Shown here: positions 53,173 to 61,713 of the stretch, piece after piece
Layout of the letters: every line of letters begins with the position of its first letter
How positions within the stretch are numbered: position 1 is the first letter of the stretch
Assembly: GCA_002840535.1 (NCBI GenBank)
Contig: PHBH01000002.1
Coordinates: forward strand, 62,001-126,000
Direction: 5' to 3'
DNA: 64,000 nt
Source: Deltaproteobacteria bacterium HGW-Deltaproteobacteria-15
GTDB lineage: Bacteria; Desulfobacterota; DSM-4660; Desulfatiglandales; HGW-15
Position numbers and translations under genes: made by a program
Notes under the pieces: generated by a model
Told to the model about the DNA's origin: nothing
What the model saw: the letters and a program-made list of their open reading frames with translations, nothing else
The model's database searches: none

Positions 53173-54159
53173 ATGAAAAGTCCAATGTCTTTTGCGAGGG
53201 TCGTTTTGGGTTATGTGTCACTGGTTTTCCTTCTCACATTGCTTGTCGGGGTCTTGCCTGTGTATGCGGAATACCCCGATCGGCCGGTCACGGTCGTAGT
53301 GCCCTTCCCTCCGGGCGGCGTGACCGATCTCGGCGCACGGGCCTTCGCCGCCGCCATGGAGAAACACCTGAACAAGTCCTTCATTGTGGTTAATAAAGCC
53401 GGAGGAGCGACGACGATCGGGGGGAACGCGGTAGCCACTTCCAAACCGGACGGCTATACCATCGGGTATTTTCCGCCGATGGCGAGCATCCCGGAAGTCT
53501 ACAGCTACTTCTTCCAGGCCCCTTACTCCAGCAAGGATCTGAAGCCTGTATGCCGCATCGGAACAGCCGTCGGCGCCATCTGCGTGAAAGGAGACTCGCC
53601 GTTCGACACCTTCAAGGATCTTGTCGAGTACATCCGGAAAAACCCGGGCACGAAATGGGGCATCAACACCAAGACCTCTCCCAGCTACATCATCATGAGG
53701 GCGATTGCCAAGAAAGAGAACATCCAAATTACCGATGTAGCCTTTGACGGCGACACCAAGATCGTGCCGGCCATTCTAGGCGGTCACATTCCGGTGGGAT
53801 CGCCCACATACCCCTCTGTGAGATCTCTGGTGGAGGCGAAACAAATCAAGCTGGTTGCCCTTCTCGTGGAGAAATACGCCGATTTCATGCCCAAGGTTCC
53901 CACCATCGTCGAACTCGGCTACAAGGTTCCGCCGGGGATGTCCAACTCCGTGTTCGCACCGAAAGGAACCCCGGACGACATCGTGAAAATCTTGAATCAA
54001 ACGGCGGCAAAGGTTTCCCAGGAGCCGGCATTTCGTTCCAAGCTGATGGATTTGGGCATCCTCCCCTCTTATGAGGAGACCAGTGCCTTTGAGGCCACGA
54101 TCGAACGGGAAATCAAGGAGCTGGAGGGTTTCTTCAAGGAGGAAGGGCTGGTCAAGTAG
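53173..54159 (+). CDS. tctC: TTT transporter substrate-binding protein (TctC), first copy
   Basis: The 328-residue protein from ATG at 53173 (AAGGAGG upstream) has a signal peptide (VVLGYVSLVFLLTLLVGVLPVYA) and the Bug/TctC fold with YPDRPVTVVVPFPPGGVTDL and KAGGATTIGGNAVATSKPDG. Such proteins bind carboxylates or related metabolites in the periplasm and deliver them to TctAB. A close paralog follows directly. Being in the grd operon, its ligand may be the reductase substrate. Confidence 0.92.
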   Translation: MKSPMSFARVVLGYVSLVFLLTLLVGVLPVYAEYPDRPVTVVVPFPPGGVTDLGARAFAAAMEKHLNKSFIVVNKAGGATTIGGNAVATSKPDGYTIGYFPPMASIPEVYSYFFQAPYSSKDLKPVCRIGTAVGAICVKGDSPFDTFKDLVEYIRKNPGTKWGINTKTSPSYIIMRAIAKKENIQITDVAFDGDTKIVPAILGGHIPVGSPTYPSVRSLVEAKQIKLVALLVEKYADFMPKVPTIVELGYKVPPGMSNSVFAPKGTPDDIVKILNQTAAKVSQEPAFRSKLMDLGILPSYEETSAFEATIEREIKELEGFFKEEGLVK

Positions 54160-54197
54160 AAAACCGACTGATCCACTTGCATAAACAAGGAGGCGCC

Positions 54198-55184
54198 ATG
54201 AAAAGTTCAAGATTTTTCAGTATCGTCACCACTATTTGTGTTTTCCTGACCTTCGTTGCCACGATGTGTTCCGGGGTTCGGCCTGCTTCGGCAGAATACC
54301 CCGAGCGGACGATTACGCTGGTCGTACCTTACCCTCCGGGAGGCGTTACCGACCTTGGCGCAAGGGCGCTGGCGGAGGAAATGGAAAAACGGCTGCGCCA
54401 GCCTGTTGTGGTCGTGAACAAGGCCGGCGGGGCTACAACCATCGGCGGAAACGCCGTGGTTACGGCCAAACCCGACGGTTACACCCTTGGGTTCTTCCCT
54501 TCATCGGCGAGCATCCCGGAGGTCTACACCTATTTCTATCAGGCGCCCTATTCCAGCAAAGACCTCAAGCCGGTGTGCAAGGTCGCGGTGCCTGTTCTCA
54601 CGATTTCCGTCAAGGGCGATTCCCCTATCAACAGTGTAAAGGATCTCGTGGAATACGCCCGGAAAAATCCCGGCGCCAAAGTCGGCATCCACGGCAAGAG
54701 CACGGTGGGATATCTGGCCATGAGGACCATCGCCAAGACGGACAATGTCAGCCTGGTGGATGTGCCTTTTGACGGCGACACCAAGATTGTGCCGGCGATC
54801 CTCGGCGGCCACGTGCCCTGCGGCACTCCGGCCTTTCCGGCCGTCCGGGCGCTGGTGGATGCAAAGCAGATAAAGGTGCTGGCGCTTCTGATCGACAAGA
54901 GGGCCGATTTCGCCCCGGACATCCCTTCCATCGTCGAAGCCGGATACAAGCTCCCGGCAGGCGTTTATCTGGGGGTTTTCGCGCCGAAAGAGACCCCTGA
55001 CGATGTCGCGGGAAAACTCAATGCAGTGATTGCGAAAATCACCGAAGATCCCGCTTTTCGCACCAAGGTCCACAACATGGGGATACAGGTGAGCTTCGAC
55101 GACACGAAATCCTTCCGGAAATCGATCGGCCAGTATACGAAGAATATGCAGGTTTTCTTCAAAGAGGAAGGTCTGGTGAAATAG
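54198..55184 (+). CDS. tctC: TTT transporter substrate-binding protein (TctC), second copy
   Basis: The 328-residue protein has a signal peptide (FFSIVTTICVFLTFVATMCS) and aligns with the preceding TctC without large gaps, for example YPERTITLVVPYPPGGVTDL and FDGDTKIVPAILGGHVPCGT. The pair arose by tandem duplication. AAGGAGG precedes the ATG. Differences lie in the central ligand pocket region, so the ligands may differ slightly. It is followed by tctB 10 bases later. Confidence 0.92.
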   Translation: MKSSRFFSIVTTICVFLTFVATMCSGVRPASAEYPERTITLVVPYPPGGVTDLGARALAEEMEKRLRQPVVVVNKAGGATTIGGNAVVTAKPDGYTLGFFPSSASIPEVYTYFYQAPYSSKDLKPVCKVAVPVLTISVKGDSPINSVKDLVEYARKNPGAKVGIHGKSTVGYLAMRTIAKTDNVSLVDVPFDGDTKIVPAILGGHVPCGTPAFPAVRALVDAKQIKVLALLIDKRADFAPDIPSIVEAGYKLPAGVYLGVFAPKETPDDVAGKLNAVIAKITEDPAFRTKVHNMGIQVSFDDTKSFRKSIGQYTKNMQVFFKEEGLVK

Positions 55185-55194
55185 AAGGCATGAG

Positions 55195-55650
55195 ATGAAG
55201 CGGCTTGAGGGTCCGATCTGGATCGTTATCGGAGTTGCGATCTCCTTTTTTTCTCAAAGGACGGGAATCGGTTCCTTTACCGAGCCCGGGGCCGGCTTCG
55301 TCGCGCTTGTCTCCGGGCTCTTCCTTATCGCCGTAGGCTTGGTCATGAGCATCATCCCTAGAGAAAAGGGGGATGAGCGCGGCAAGCCGGCTGCGTTGAT
55401 GGACAGGTCGCGACGATCTTTCAGGCTCTTCCTTACCGTTGCGCTCCTCGTATTGTACGGCCTCCTTCTCGAACCGCTTGGATACGTGCTCACGACGTTC
55501 CTGTTCATGGTGGGCCTCTTCTATGATCTCGAGAAGCGGAGCATAGCGGTTCCCTTGTTAGCGTCCCTTGCCAGTGTCGCGGTCACGTATACCCTTTTCG
55601 AGATCTGGCTCAAGGTCCGGTTCCCCCGCGGAGTCTTTCCATGGTGGTGA
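55195..55650 (+). CDS. tctB: TTT transporter small membrane subunit (TctB)
   Basis: The 151-residue protein has four hydrophobic segments (GPIWIVIGVAISFF; PGAGFVALVSGLFLIAVGLV; LFLTVALLVLYGLLLEPLGY; LLASLASVAVTYTLFEIWL) with the TctB end KVRFPRGVFPWW. It partners the large subunit TctA downstream, which starts eight bases later. Confidence 0.9.
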   Translation: MKRLEGPIWIVIGVAISFFSQRTGIGSFTEPGAGFVALVSGLFLIAVGLVMSIIPREKGDERGKPAALMDRSRRSFRLFLTVALLVLYGLLLEPLGYVLTTFLFMVGLFYDLEKRSIAVPLLASLASVAVTYTLFEIWLKVRFPRGVFPWW

Positions 55651-55657
55651 ATTAAGC

Positions 55658-57178
55658 ATGGTTCATGAGCTTCTATACGGATTCGGTGTCGCGCTTCAGC
55701 TTCCGAACCTTCTGGCCTGCTTCATTGGAGTGCTCGTCGGCACCCTGATCGGTGTTCTGCCGGGCATCGGACCCGTCGGGGCGATGTCGATCCTGCTGCC
55801 CATTACCTTCGGCCTGTCGCCGGTGGCTGCCATCATCATGCTGGCCGGCATCTACTACGGTTCCATGTACGGCGGTTCGACAACATCCATTCTGGTCAAT
55901 ATCCCCGGGGAGGCGGCTTCCGTCGTCACCTGCCTGGACGGTTACCAGATGGCGCGCAAGGGCCGTGCTGGACCCGCGCTGGGGATCGCCGCGTTCGGGT
56001 CCTTCATCGCAGGCACCATCGGCCTTCTCGGACTCATGCTCATGGCCAATCCCCTGGCAAGCTTTGCGGTCAGGTTCGGGCCGGCCGAATATTTTTCCCT
56101 CATGTGTCTCGGTCTTTCGGTGCTCCTCTATCTGACACACGGATCGATCCTGAAGGGTCTGGTCATGGCCGGCGCCGGGCTCTTCCTGAGCCTCATCGGC
56201 CAGGACATCGTGACAGGAAAGGTTCGCTTCACCTTCGGCTTTTTCGGCCTACAGGACGGCGTGGGTCTTGTACCGATGGTCATGGGGCTCTTCGGCATAT
56301 CGGAGGTGCTGCTGAATCTCGAACAACCGGCTGAAAGAACCGTGTTGTCGACAAAAATCCGACACCTTCTCCCGAGCAGGGAGGACTGGGCCGCCGCAGC
56401 CAAACCCATTGGACGGGGCTCGCTTCTCGGGTTCTTCCTGGGCATCCTTCCTGGGGGCGGGGCCGTGATTTCCTCGTTTGTCTCCTATGCCCTGGAGAAA
56501 CGGTTCTCCAGGCACCCGGAGCGGTTCGGAGAAGGAGCGATCGAAGGGGTGGCCGGACCCGAGGCCGCAAACAATGCAGCCAGCAGCGGAGCGTTCATCC
56601 CGCTTTTCTCTCTGGGGATACCGGCAAACGTGGTGATGGCGCTCCTCCTCGGCGCCTTGATGATCCATGGCCTGCGGCCGGGCCCCTTGATGATCACGGA
56701 ACGCCCGGAAATATTCTGGGGCACCGTCGCCAGCATGTATGTGGGCAACGTTCTGCTGCTCATTCTGAACCTTCCCCTCATCGGGCTCTGGGTGCGGATC
56801 CTGAAAATCCCCTACAGGATCCTCTTTCCGCTCATCCTGCTCTTCTGCCTCATTGGCGTCTACACGATCAACGGAAACGTGTTCGATATTTTCGTAATGA
56901 TCCTGTTCGGCATCGTGGGATATGGGCTTCGGAAAGCAGAATACGAGCCCGCGCCCCTCGTGCTTGCGTTCGTGCTGGGGCCCATGCTGGAGCAGAACCT
57001 GAGACAGGCCCTCATCCTCTCGGATGGAAGCGCGAGGGTCTTCTTCACTCACCCCATATCCGCGGCCTGCCTGAGCATCTCCTTGTTTCTCGTGATCTCC
57101 GGAATCCTTCCGGAGATCCGAAGGAGGCGCAGGATGCGAAGAGAGAACGCTGTGCCGACCTCTTCCCCAAAGTCCTGA
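55658..57178 (+). CDS. tctA: TTT transporter large membrane subunit (TctA)
   Basis: From ATG at 55658 the protein has 506 residues and about 11 membrane helices. TctA motifs are visible: GTLIGVLPGIGPVGAMSILL, YYGSMYGGSTTSILVNIPGE and GVAGPEAANNAASSGAFIPL. A frame starting at 55568 exists but overlaps tctB. Its paralog at 61714 is very similar. It ends the rightward operon and converges on the UroD-like gene. Confidence 0.92.
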   Translation: MVHELLYGFGVALQLPNLLACFIGVLVGTLIGVLPGIGPVGAMSILLPITFGLSPVAAIIMLAGIYYGSMYGGSTTSILVNIPGEAASVVTCLDGYQMARKGRAGPALGIAAFGSFIAGTIGLLGLMLMANPLASFAVRFGPAEYFSLMCLGLSVLLYLTHGSILKGLVMAGAGLFLSLIGQDIVTGKVRFTFGFFGLQDGVGLVPMVMGLFGISEVLLNLEQPAERTVLSTKIRHLLPSREDWAAAAKPIGRGSLLGFFLGILPGGGAVISSFVSYALEKRFSRHPERFGEGAIEGVAGPEAANNAASSGAFIPLFSLGIPANVVMALLLGALMIHGLRPGPLMITERPEIFWGTVASMYVGNVLLLILNLPLIGLWVRILKIPYRILFPLILLFCLIGVYTINGNVFDIFVMILFGIVGYGLRKAEYEPAPLVLAFVLGPMLEQNLRQALILSDGSARVFFTHPISAACLSISLFLVISGILPEIRRRRRMRRENAVPTSSPKS

Positions 57179-57187
57179 TGGAATGTT

Positions 57188-58537
57188 CTACCAGGATTGC
57201 AGGATTCCGCGTTTCTTCGCGCAATCGATCATAGCCTTCACATTGGCGGGTTTCGACCCGGTCATTCCTGCGGACGTGGAAAGGATGAATCCCCCGTCTT
57301 TGCCGGCCTTTCTGATCAGATCGATGCAGTAGCCCTCCACCTCGTCGGTCGTGCCGGCAAAGAGAAGCGAGAGCGGCACGTTCCCGGCCAGGCAGGCGAC
57401 TTTCCCCACCGTTTCTTTTGCGCGGCCCATGTCGGTGTCTTCAAACCACCAGACCGTTTTTCCCTTCGGCACATCAGAGATCACCTCCAGCCGGGAATTG
57501 TATCCCCCTTCGGCAAAGAGGAGCGGGACGCACCCTTCGTTGATCAACCCTATTATGACTTTTCTCAAGGTCGGCCAGTAAAAGGTCCGGAAATGACGGT
57601 CTGACATGAACCCGTCTGCACCCTTGTGCAGCGGCATGAAAACAAGAAAATGTTTGTTCGCTTTGGCCGAAGACGAGCCCCTTCTTACCATCAGCGGGAC
57701 AATCCGTTCACAACCCTCCAGAAGCTCGTCAGGATGCTGGTACATGTCCGTCATGATCCCCGCGGTGCCGCGGAGGCTGTCACCGATGAAATCGAAAGGC
57801 GCTTTTGAAACGCCGCCCGAAAAGAGGGGAAACCCCCTTGCCTGAACGGCCCTGTTTATGGCACGGACCTTGTCGAGCCACTTTGCGGCAGCAGATCCCG
57901 CAGCCATGAGATCCAGCATCGCCTTCTGCAGCAATGGGTCTGTGAATGGAAAAACTCCGCCGGCTATGGTGATGATTTCGGCCGGAGGCGGCATGGAAGG
58001 AAGCTTCTCCAACCCCTTCAGTGCACCGAAGATCCGGGGGAAGTATACTCGTATGAAAAAACCCGTGGGGTCGTCTATAAACTCCTGATACTCACCCTCC
58101 TTCATGTACTCCCCTTCCACAAACTGATAGGGCCGCTCCTTTGAGACTCCATGACCCGGCCATTGATACAGTTTGAAGTCGAGGATGTCCATGACCCTCC
58201 CAGGCACAACAATTGACGGGCCGAAGTAACCGTCCGGCTCGAACTCTTCGTAGAATCCTTTCCAGGCCCGGTCGAGCTGCTCATAGTCGTACATGGCATC
58301 GTAGAGCGTGAGTCCCGCATGCTCCACGGGAAAAAACCCCGGAGAAGGACAAATCGGTATGCGGGCAGGGGGGGTTCTCAACTGGATCGCATCCTTGATC
58401 AGCGCGGCGCGCTCCCTGTACGCGGTTTCGCATTGACCATCGGCAAAGGCGATATCCTTCCCCGAAACCCAATCCTGAAACTGCTGCTCCTGCTTCCCAT
58501 CGGCATCAGGAGAAACGCTCGTCCATCTGTCCTTCAT
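57188..58537 (-). CDS. UroD-like methyltransferase (MtxA-type)
   Basis: From ATG at 58537 the protein has 449 residues and the uroporphyrinogen decarboxylase-like fold used by methylcobamide-dependent methyltransferases: CPSPGFFPVEHAGLTLYDAM, HKGADGFMSDRHFRTFYWPT, VCPLLFAEGGYNSRLEVISD-like VPLLFAEGGYNSRLEVI, and CLAGNVPLSLL. True UroD is shorter and has different N-terminal motifs. It is one base downstream of the corrinoid protein gene, so it probably transfers methyl groups to or from that corrinoid. No substrate-specific methyltransferase is adjacent. Confidence 0.75.
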   Translation of the reverse strand: MKDRWTSVSPDADGKQEQQFQDWVSGKDIAFADGQCETAYRERAALIKDAIQLRTPPARIPICPSPGFFPVEHAGLTLYDAMYDYEQLDRAWKGFYEEFEPDGYFGPSIVVPGRVMDILDFKLYQWPGHGVSKERPYQFVEGEYMKEGEYQEFIDDPTGFFIRVYFPRIFGALKGLEKLPSMPPPAEIITIAGGVFPFTDPLLQKAMLDLMAAGSAAAKWLDKVRAINRAVQARGFPLFSGGVSKAPFDFIGDSLRGTAGIMTDMYQHPDELLEGCERIVPLMVRRGSSSAKANKHFLVFMPLHKGADGFMSDRHFRTFYWPTLRKVIIGLINEGCVPLLFAEGGYNSRLEVISDVPKGKTVWWFEDTDMGRAKETVGKVACLAGNVPLSLLFAGTTDEVEGYCIDLIRKAGKDGGFILSTSAGMTGSKPANVKAMIDCAKKRGILQSW

Positions 58538-58538
58538 G

Positions 58539-59171
58539 TCATTCAATCCCCATCCACTGTTTCGCCAGCACAACGGCCGCCATGGCGTCCTTCCCGTAAG
58601 CGTCGGCTCCGGCATACTCCCGAATCTTTTCGTTCATCTGCCCGCCTCCGATCATGATCTTCACCTGCCCCCTCAGACCCGCCTCTTCGATGGCCGCCAC
58701 GGTCTCCTTCATGGTGTCGTAGGCCAGAGTGAGAAGCCCGCTCAACCCCACGACCTCGGGTTCAAACTCCCTGATGCGCTCCACGAATATTTCGGGCTGG
58801 ACATCGATGCCGATGTCCAGCACCTCGAAACCGTTTGCATCGAGCAGGAAGGAGACGATGTTCTTCCCGATATCATGAATGTCCCCTTTGACGGTCCCTA
58901 TCAGGACCTTTCCATGCTTTTTTCTTTCGGAGCTGCCGACGAGTTTCGGTTTGACCACAGTGGAGATATTGCTCAGCATGTTACCGGCCATCATCAGCTC
59001 AGGAAGAAAGTACTCCCCCTTCTGGAAACGGTCGCCGACCGTTTCCACGGCTTCCCTGCACGATTCGAGAATCCTGATAGGGTCCTCACCTCGCGCGATC
59101 AACCCCCGGGCAATATCCATGGCCTCCTTTGGCCTCATATTCACGATGGCCTCGATCAAGTCTTCGTACAT
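58539..59171 (-). CDS. Corrinoid protein (MtbC/MttC-like)
   Basis: The 210-residue protein has an N-terminal helical cap (residues 1-85; LIEAIVNMRPKEAMDIARGL) and a B12-binding domain with the cobalt-ligand His in GTVKGDIHDIGKNIV, plus VVGLSGLLTLAYDTMKE and IMIGGGQMNEKI. Such proteins carry methyl groups between a substrate methyltransferase and an acceptor. Its partner appears to be the UroD-like protein encoded one base downstream. Confidence 0.9.
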   Translation of the reverse strand: MYEDLIEAIVNMRPKEAMDIARGLIARGEDPIRILESCREAVETVGDRFQKGEYFLPELMMAGNMLSNISTVVKPKLVGSSERKKHGKVLIGTVKGDIHDIGKNIVSFLLDANGFEVLDIGIDVQPEIFVERIREFEPEVVGLSGLLTLAYDTMKETVAAIEEAGLRGQVKIMIGGGQMNEKIREYAGADAYGKDAMAAVVLAKQWMGIE

Positions 59172-59257
59172 GTCTTCTCCCGTGATGGTAGCGCGTCAGC
59201 TCGTTGATGAGTGTTCCATTTGCACAGAGCTAAAGTGTTACCCGTGATGAAAACCTC

Positions 59258-60238
59258 CTACTTGGTCACAATGTTCGCGTTCCTGATCACCTCTCCCCAG
59301 CGGATCTCCCCTTCGAGATACTTCCGGGTCTTCTCCGCATTCAGAAAATCGGTCTCGAAGGCGAGATCTTTGACCTTCTGCCGGAACGAAGCCTCCTGAA
59401 GAGCCTTCTCCAGCATACCTTCCAGTTTCTTGAGGACGGGTTGCGGGGTCTTGGCCGGTGCAAGAATACTCAGGTAGGAGTCATACACCAGTTTGGAATA
59501 TCCCTGCTCGGCAGAGGTGGGGGTGTTCGGAAGGAATTCGCTCTTGTCCCCCATGACACCCAGGATCTTGATGGCCTTTGCCTCGGCCTGTTTGATCACC
59601 AGTGAACTGAAGGGGAAGATGGCGAAATTCGCCTGTCCCCCGACAAGGGCCGTAAGCGACGGGGCAAAGCCCGGGTAAGGGATATGCTGGATGTCCAGCT
59701 TTTCGGCACTTTTCAGCGATTCCCACAGCAGGTGCCCGGCGCTCGCTACGCCCACGCTGCAGTAGGAAAGCTTTCCAGGGTTCTTCTTGATGTATTCCAC
59801 CATTCCCTTGAGATCGTTCACCGGGACATCCTTGTAAGCCACGGCGATCTGCGGATACTTGGCGGTCGCCCCGATGGTGGCGAAATCAGACAGACGGGTT
59901 GTGAAACTGGGATTCAGCACATGAAGGTAAACGAAGACCCCTGCAGCGGCGGAATAGAGAGTGTATCCGTCAGGCTTGGCATTGGCCACATAGCCCGCGG
60001 CAAGGGCGGTGCCGGCTCCAGGCTTGTTCAAGACCACAAAGGGCTGTCCGGTGTACTCCTTGAATTTTTCGGCCACCACCCTGGTGAAAAGGTCAGCGCT
60101 GCCGCCGGCAGGATAGGGACATACCATCTCGACCGTCTTGGAAGGGTAATCTGTCTGTGACCACGCCACTGGGGGCAGGACACAGACGACCAGGCCCAGA
60201 AGAACCACCGCCAACGCTCTTGTCTTTGTAGCTTTCAT
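59258..60238 (-). CDS. tctC: TTT substrate-binding protein (TctC-like), third copy
   Basis: The 326-residue protein has a signal peptide (RALAVVLLGLVVCVLPPVAW) and the family motifs YPSKTVEMVCPYPAGGSADL and KPGAGTALAAGYVANAKPDG. It is more distant from the tandem pair at 53-55 kb. GGAGGAG precedes the ATG. It is adjacent to the corrinoid methyl-transfer genes, so it may bind their substrate. Confidence 0.9.
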   Translation of the reverse strand: MKATKTRALAVVLLGLVVCVLPPVAWSQTDYPSKTVEMVCPYPAGGSADLFTRVVAEKFKEYTGQPFVVLNKPGAGTALAAGYVANAKPDGYTLYSAAAGVFVYLHVLNPSFTTRLSDFATIGATAKYPQIAVAYKDVPVNDLKGMVEYIKKNPGKLSYCSVGVASAGHLLWESLKSAEKLDIQHIPYPGFAPSLTALVGGQANFAIFPFSSLVIKQAEAKAIKILGVMGDKSEFLPNTPTSAEQGYSKLVYDSYLSILAPAKTPQPVLKKLEGMLEKALQEASFRQKVKDLAFETDFLNAEKTRKYLEGEIRWGEVIRNANIVTK

Positions 60239-60312
60239 GTCATCGCTCCTCCTTCATGCTTTTTACCCATAAATCACGAAAAGAAGTCTTCCCCCTCGAT
60301 ATTGAAATCTGC

Positions 60313-60359
60313 CACCAAGACAAGAAGAAAGCCACTGTGATCTTCTTCGTGTCTTGGTG
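60313..60359. repeat. Intergenic inverted repeat (CACCAAGACA family)
   Basis: CACCAAGACAAGAAGAA and TTCTTCGTGTCTTGGTG pair with one mismatch across 13 bases. Related to the repeat at 17190-17253. Confidence 0.7.
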
Positions 60360-60377
60360 TCTTCGTGGCCGACAGGC

Positions 60378-61424
60378 TTACTCCACGGCCTTGAACATCC
60401 GGGTCAAGGGGAACTTCAGCTTGTACAGACGTGCCGCGTTCCCACCCAGGATCAGGTTCAAGTCATCCTGGGTGATGTCCAGACGTCTCATCTGACGCAG
60501 GCTCCACCCGAACAGGTCCACCTGGTGCGTAACCAGCCCTTCCTTGATCAACTGCATCGCATAGGTGGGCGGCTTGTGTCCGGGCTGGGAGTAAACAGGG
60601 ATGCTCGCGCCCCAGTCCGTGCCCCAGAGGAGTTTCTCGGCGCCTATGTTGGGGTCAAGAAGCGGTTTGTAATAGAGATCCGTCCAGTACAGGCCGGTCT
60701 CAAGATAGACGTTGTCGTGGCTTGCGGCCACGTGCAGGCACTGATCCACCAGGTGCTCCCACCACCAGCAGGCCATTCCGCCGTGGTCGAAGATGATGGG
60801 CACATCGGGGAAATTGGAAGCCAGCTCATGCGCCCACAAGGGCTCGAGAGCCTCGGGGATCCCCAGGTGGTATCCCATGGCAAATCCCGTGTGATAGTGA
60901 ACCGGAACCTCATGCTTTCTCGCTACCTCCATCACCTGCATCAACTCGTCGATCCGATCGGTCCGGCTGATCCGTTTCTTGCGGTAAAACACCTTCGGGT
61001 CGCAGGGAAAGCCTTCGCCGATCCCGCAGAACTTCCCCGTGGAGAGCAGACGGTCCAGCTCATTGCAGGCCGCTTCCATGGTCCACTCCTCCTTGCCATA
61101 CTTTTCCACACTGTAGCCCCCGGTGGGGATGCAGAGGGCTGCGAATCGGTCGGGGTATTTCTCCACCAGGGCCAGGTTCTGCTCGTTGGTCATGCCGTAA
61201 GATGCCATGAGAATGCACATGTCCACGCCGTAACAGTTCATGTCGTACAGAAGTCTTTCCGAGTTGTCGTAGGCCTCTATTTGAGGCATGACCTGCACCA
61301 GTTCGCTGTATTTCAGCTTCTTGCGGCCGGCCGACTTGTCGGCGAGCCTCTTCTTCAGTTCAGGTCCAGCCGCGTGCCGTTGGGAATGCACGTGGCCGTC
61401 CACAACGAATCTTCCCATCTTCAT
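60378..61424 (-). CDS. Amidohydrolase-type (TIM-barrel) hydrolase or decarboxylase
   Basis: The 348-residue protein starts GRFVVDGHVHS (metal-ligand HxH), has HYHTGFAMGYH, FPDVPIIFDHGGMACWWWEH and LLWGTDWGA (Asp ligand), the pattern of the amidohydrolase_2 family, which includes hydrolases and decarboxylases of aromatic or carboxylic substrates. The ATG at 61424 follows GGGAGAG. Set between TTT transporter genes, it may act on the imported compound; the reaction is not identifiable. Confidence 0.8.
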   Translation of the reverse strand: MKMGRFVVDGHVHSQRHAAGPELKKRLADKSAGRKKLKYSELVQVMPQIEAYDNSERLLYDMNCYGVDMCILMASYGMTNEQNLALVEKYPDRFAALCIPTGGYSVEKYGKEEWTMEAACNELDRLLSTGKFCGIGEGFPCDPKVFYRKKRISRTDRIDELMQVMEVARKHEVPVHYHTGFAMGYHLGIPEALEPLWAHELASNFPDVPIIFDHGGMACWWWEHLVDQCLHVAASHDNVYLETGLYWTDLYYKPLLDPNIGAEKLLWGTDWGASIPVYSQPGHKPPTYAMQLIKEGLVTHQVDLFGWSLRQMRRLDITQDDLNLILGGNAARLYKLKFPLTRMFKAVE

Positions 61425-61514
61425 TCTTTTACTCTCCCTTCAACTTGGATGTTTGCTTTCTTCATCTCGTAAATTTCACCAGCAAGGCTGCCGGGCATCA
61501 GGTACAGTCGAACT

Positions 61515-61710
61515 GTGTTCAGTGTTCGGTGTTCAGTGTTCGGTGTTCAGGAAAGACAAGGTAGGGCGCTTTCGAAGAAAGCGCCGTGCTGGTTCAGCGG
61601 ACGTTTTCCGCGCACGGAATCTAAGATCGGCGAAACGTCCCTACCTTCACTCATGCTTGACCCTGAACTCTGAACACTGAACTCTGAACCCTGAACCCTG
61701 GACACTCCTT
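61515..61710. repeat. Short tandem and inverted GTGTTCAG/CTGAACAC repeats
   Basis: GTGTTCAGTGTTCGGTGTTC-type tandem motifs at about 61515-61550 are answered by complementary CTGAACACTGAACTC-type motifs near 61668-61705. The segment between contains a strong CTTTCGAAGAAAG palindrome. No coding sequence. Confidence 0.6.
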
Positions 61711-61713
61711 CTG

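Noticed and set aside
57188-58537. True uroporphyrinogen decarboxylase (hemE)
   Set aside because: About 100 residues longer than HemE, lacks its N-terminal motifs, and pairs with a corrinoid protein.
61515-61710. Possible CRISPR or minisatellite array
   Set aside because: Units are 7-14 bases with no regular spacers; a short intergenic repeat of a kind seen elsewhere in the window.
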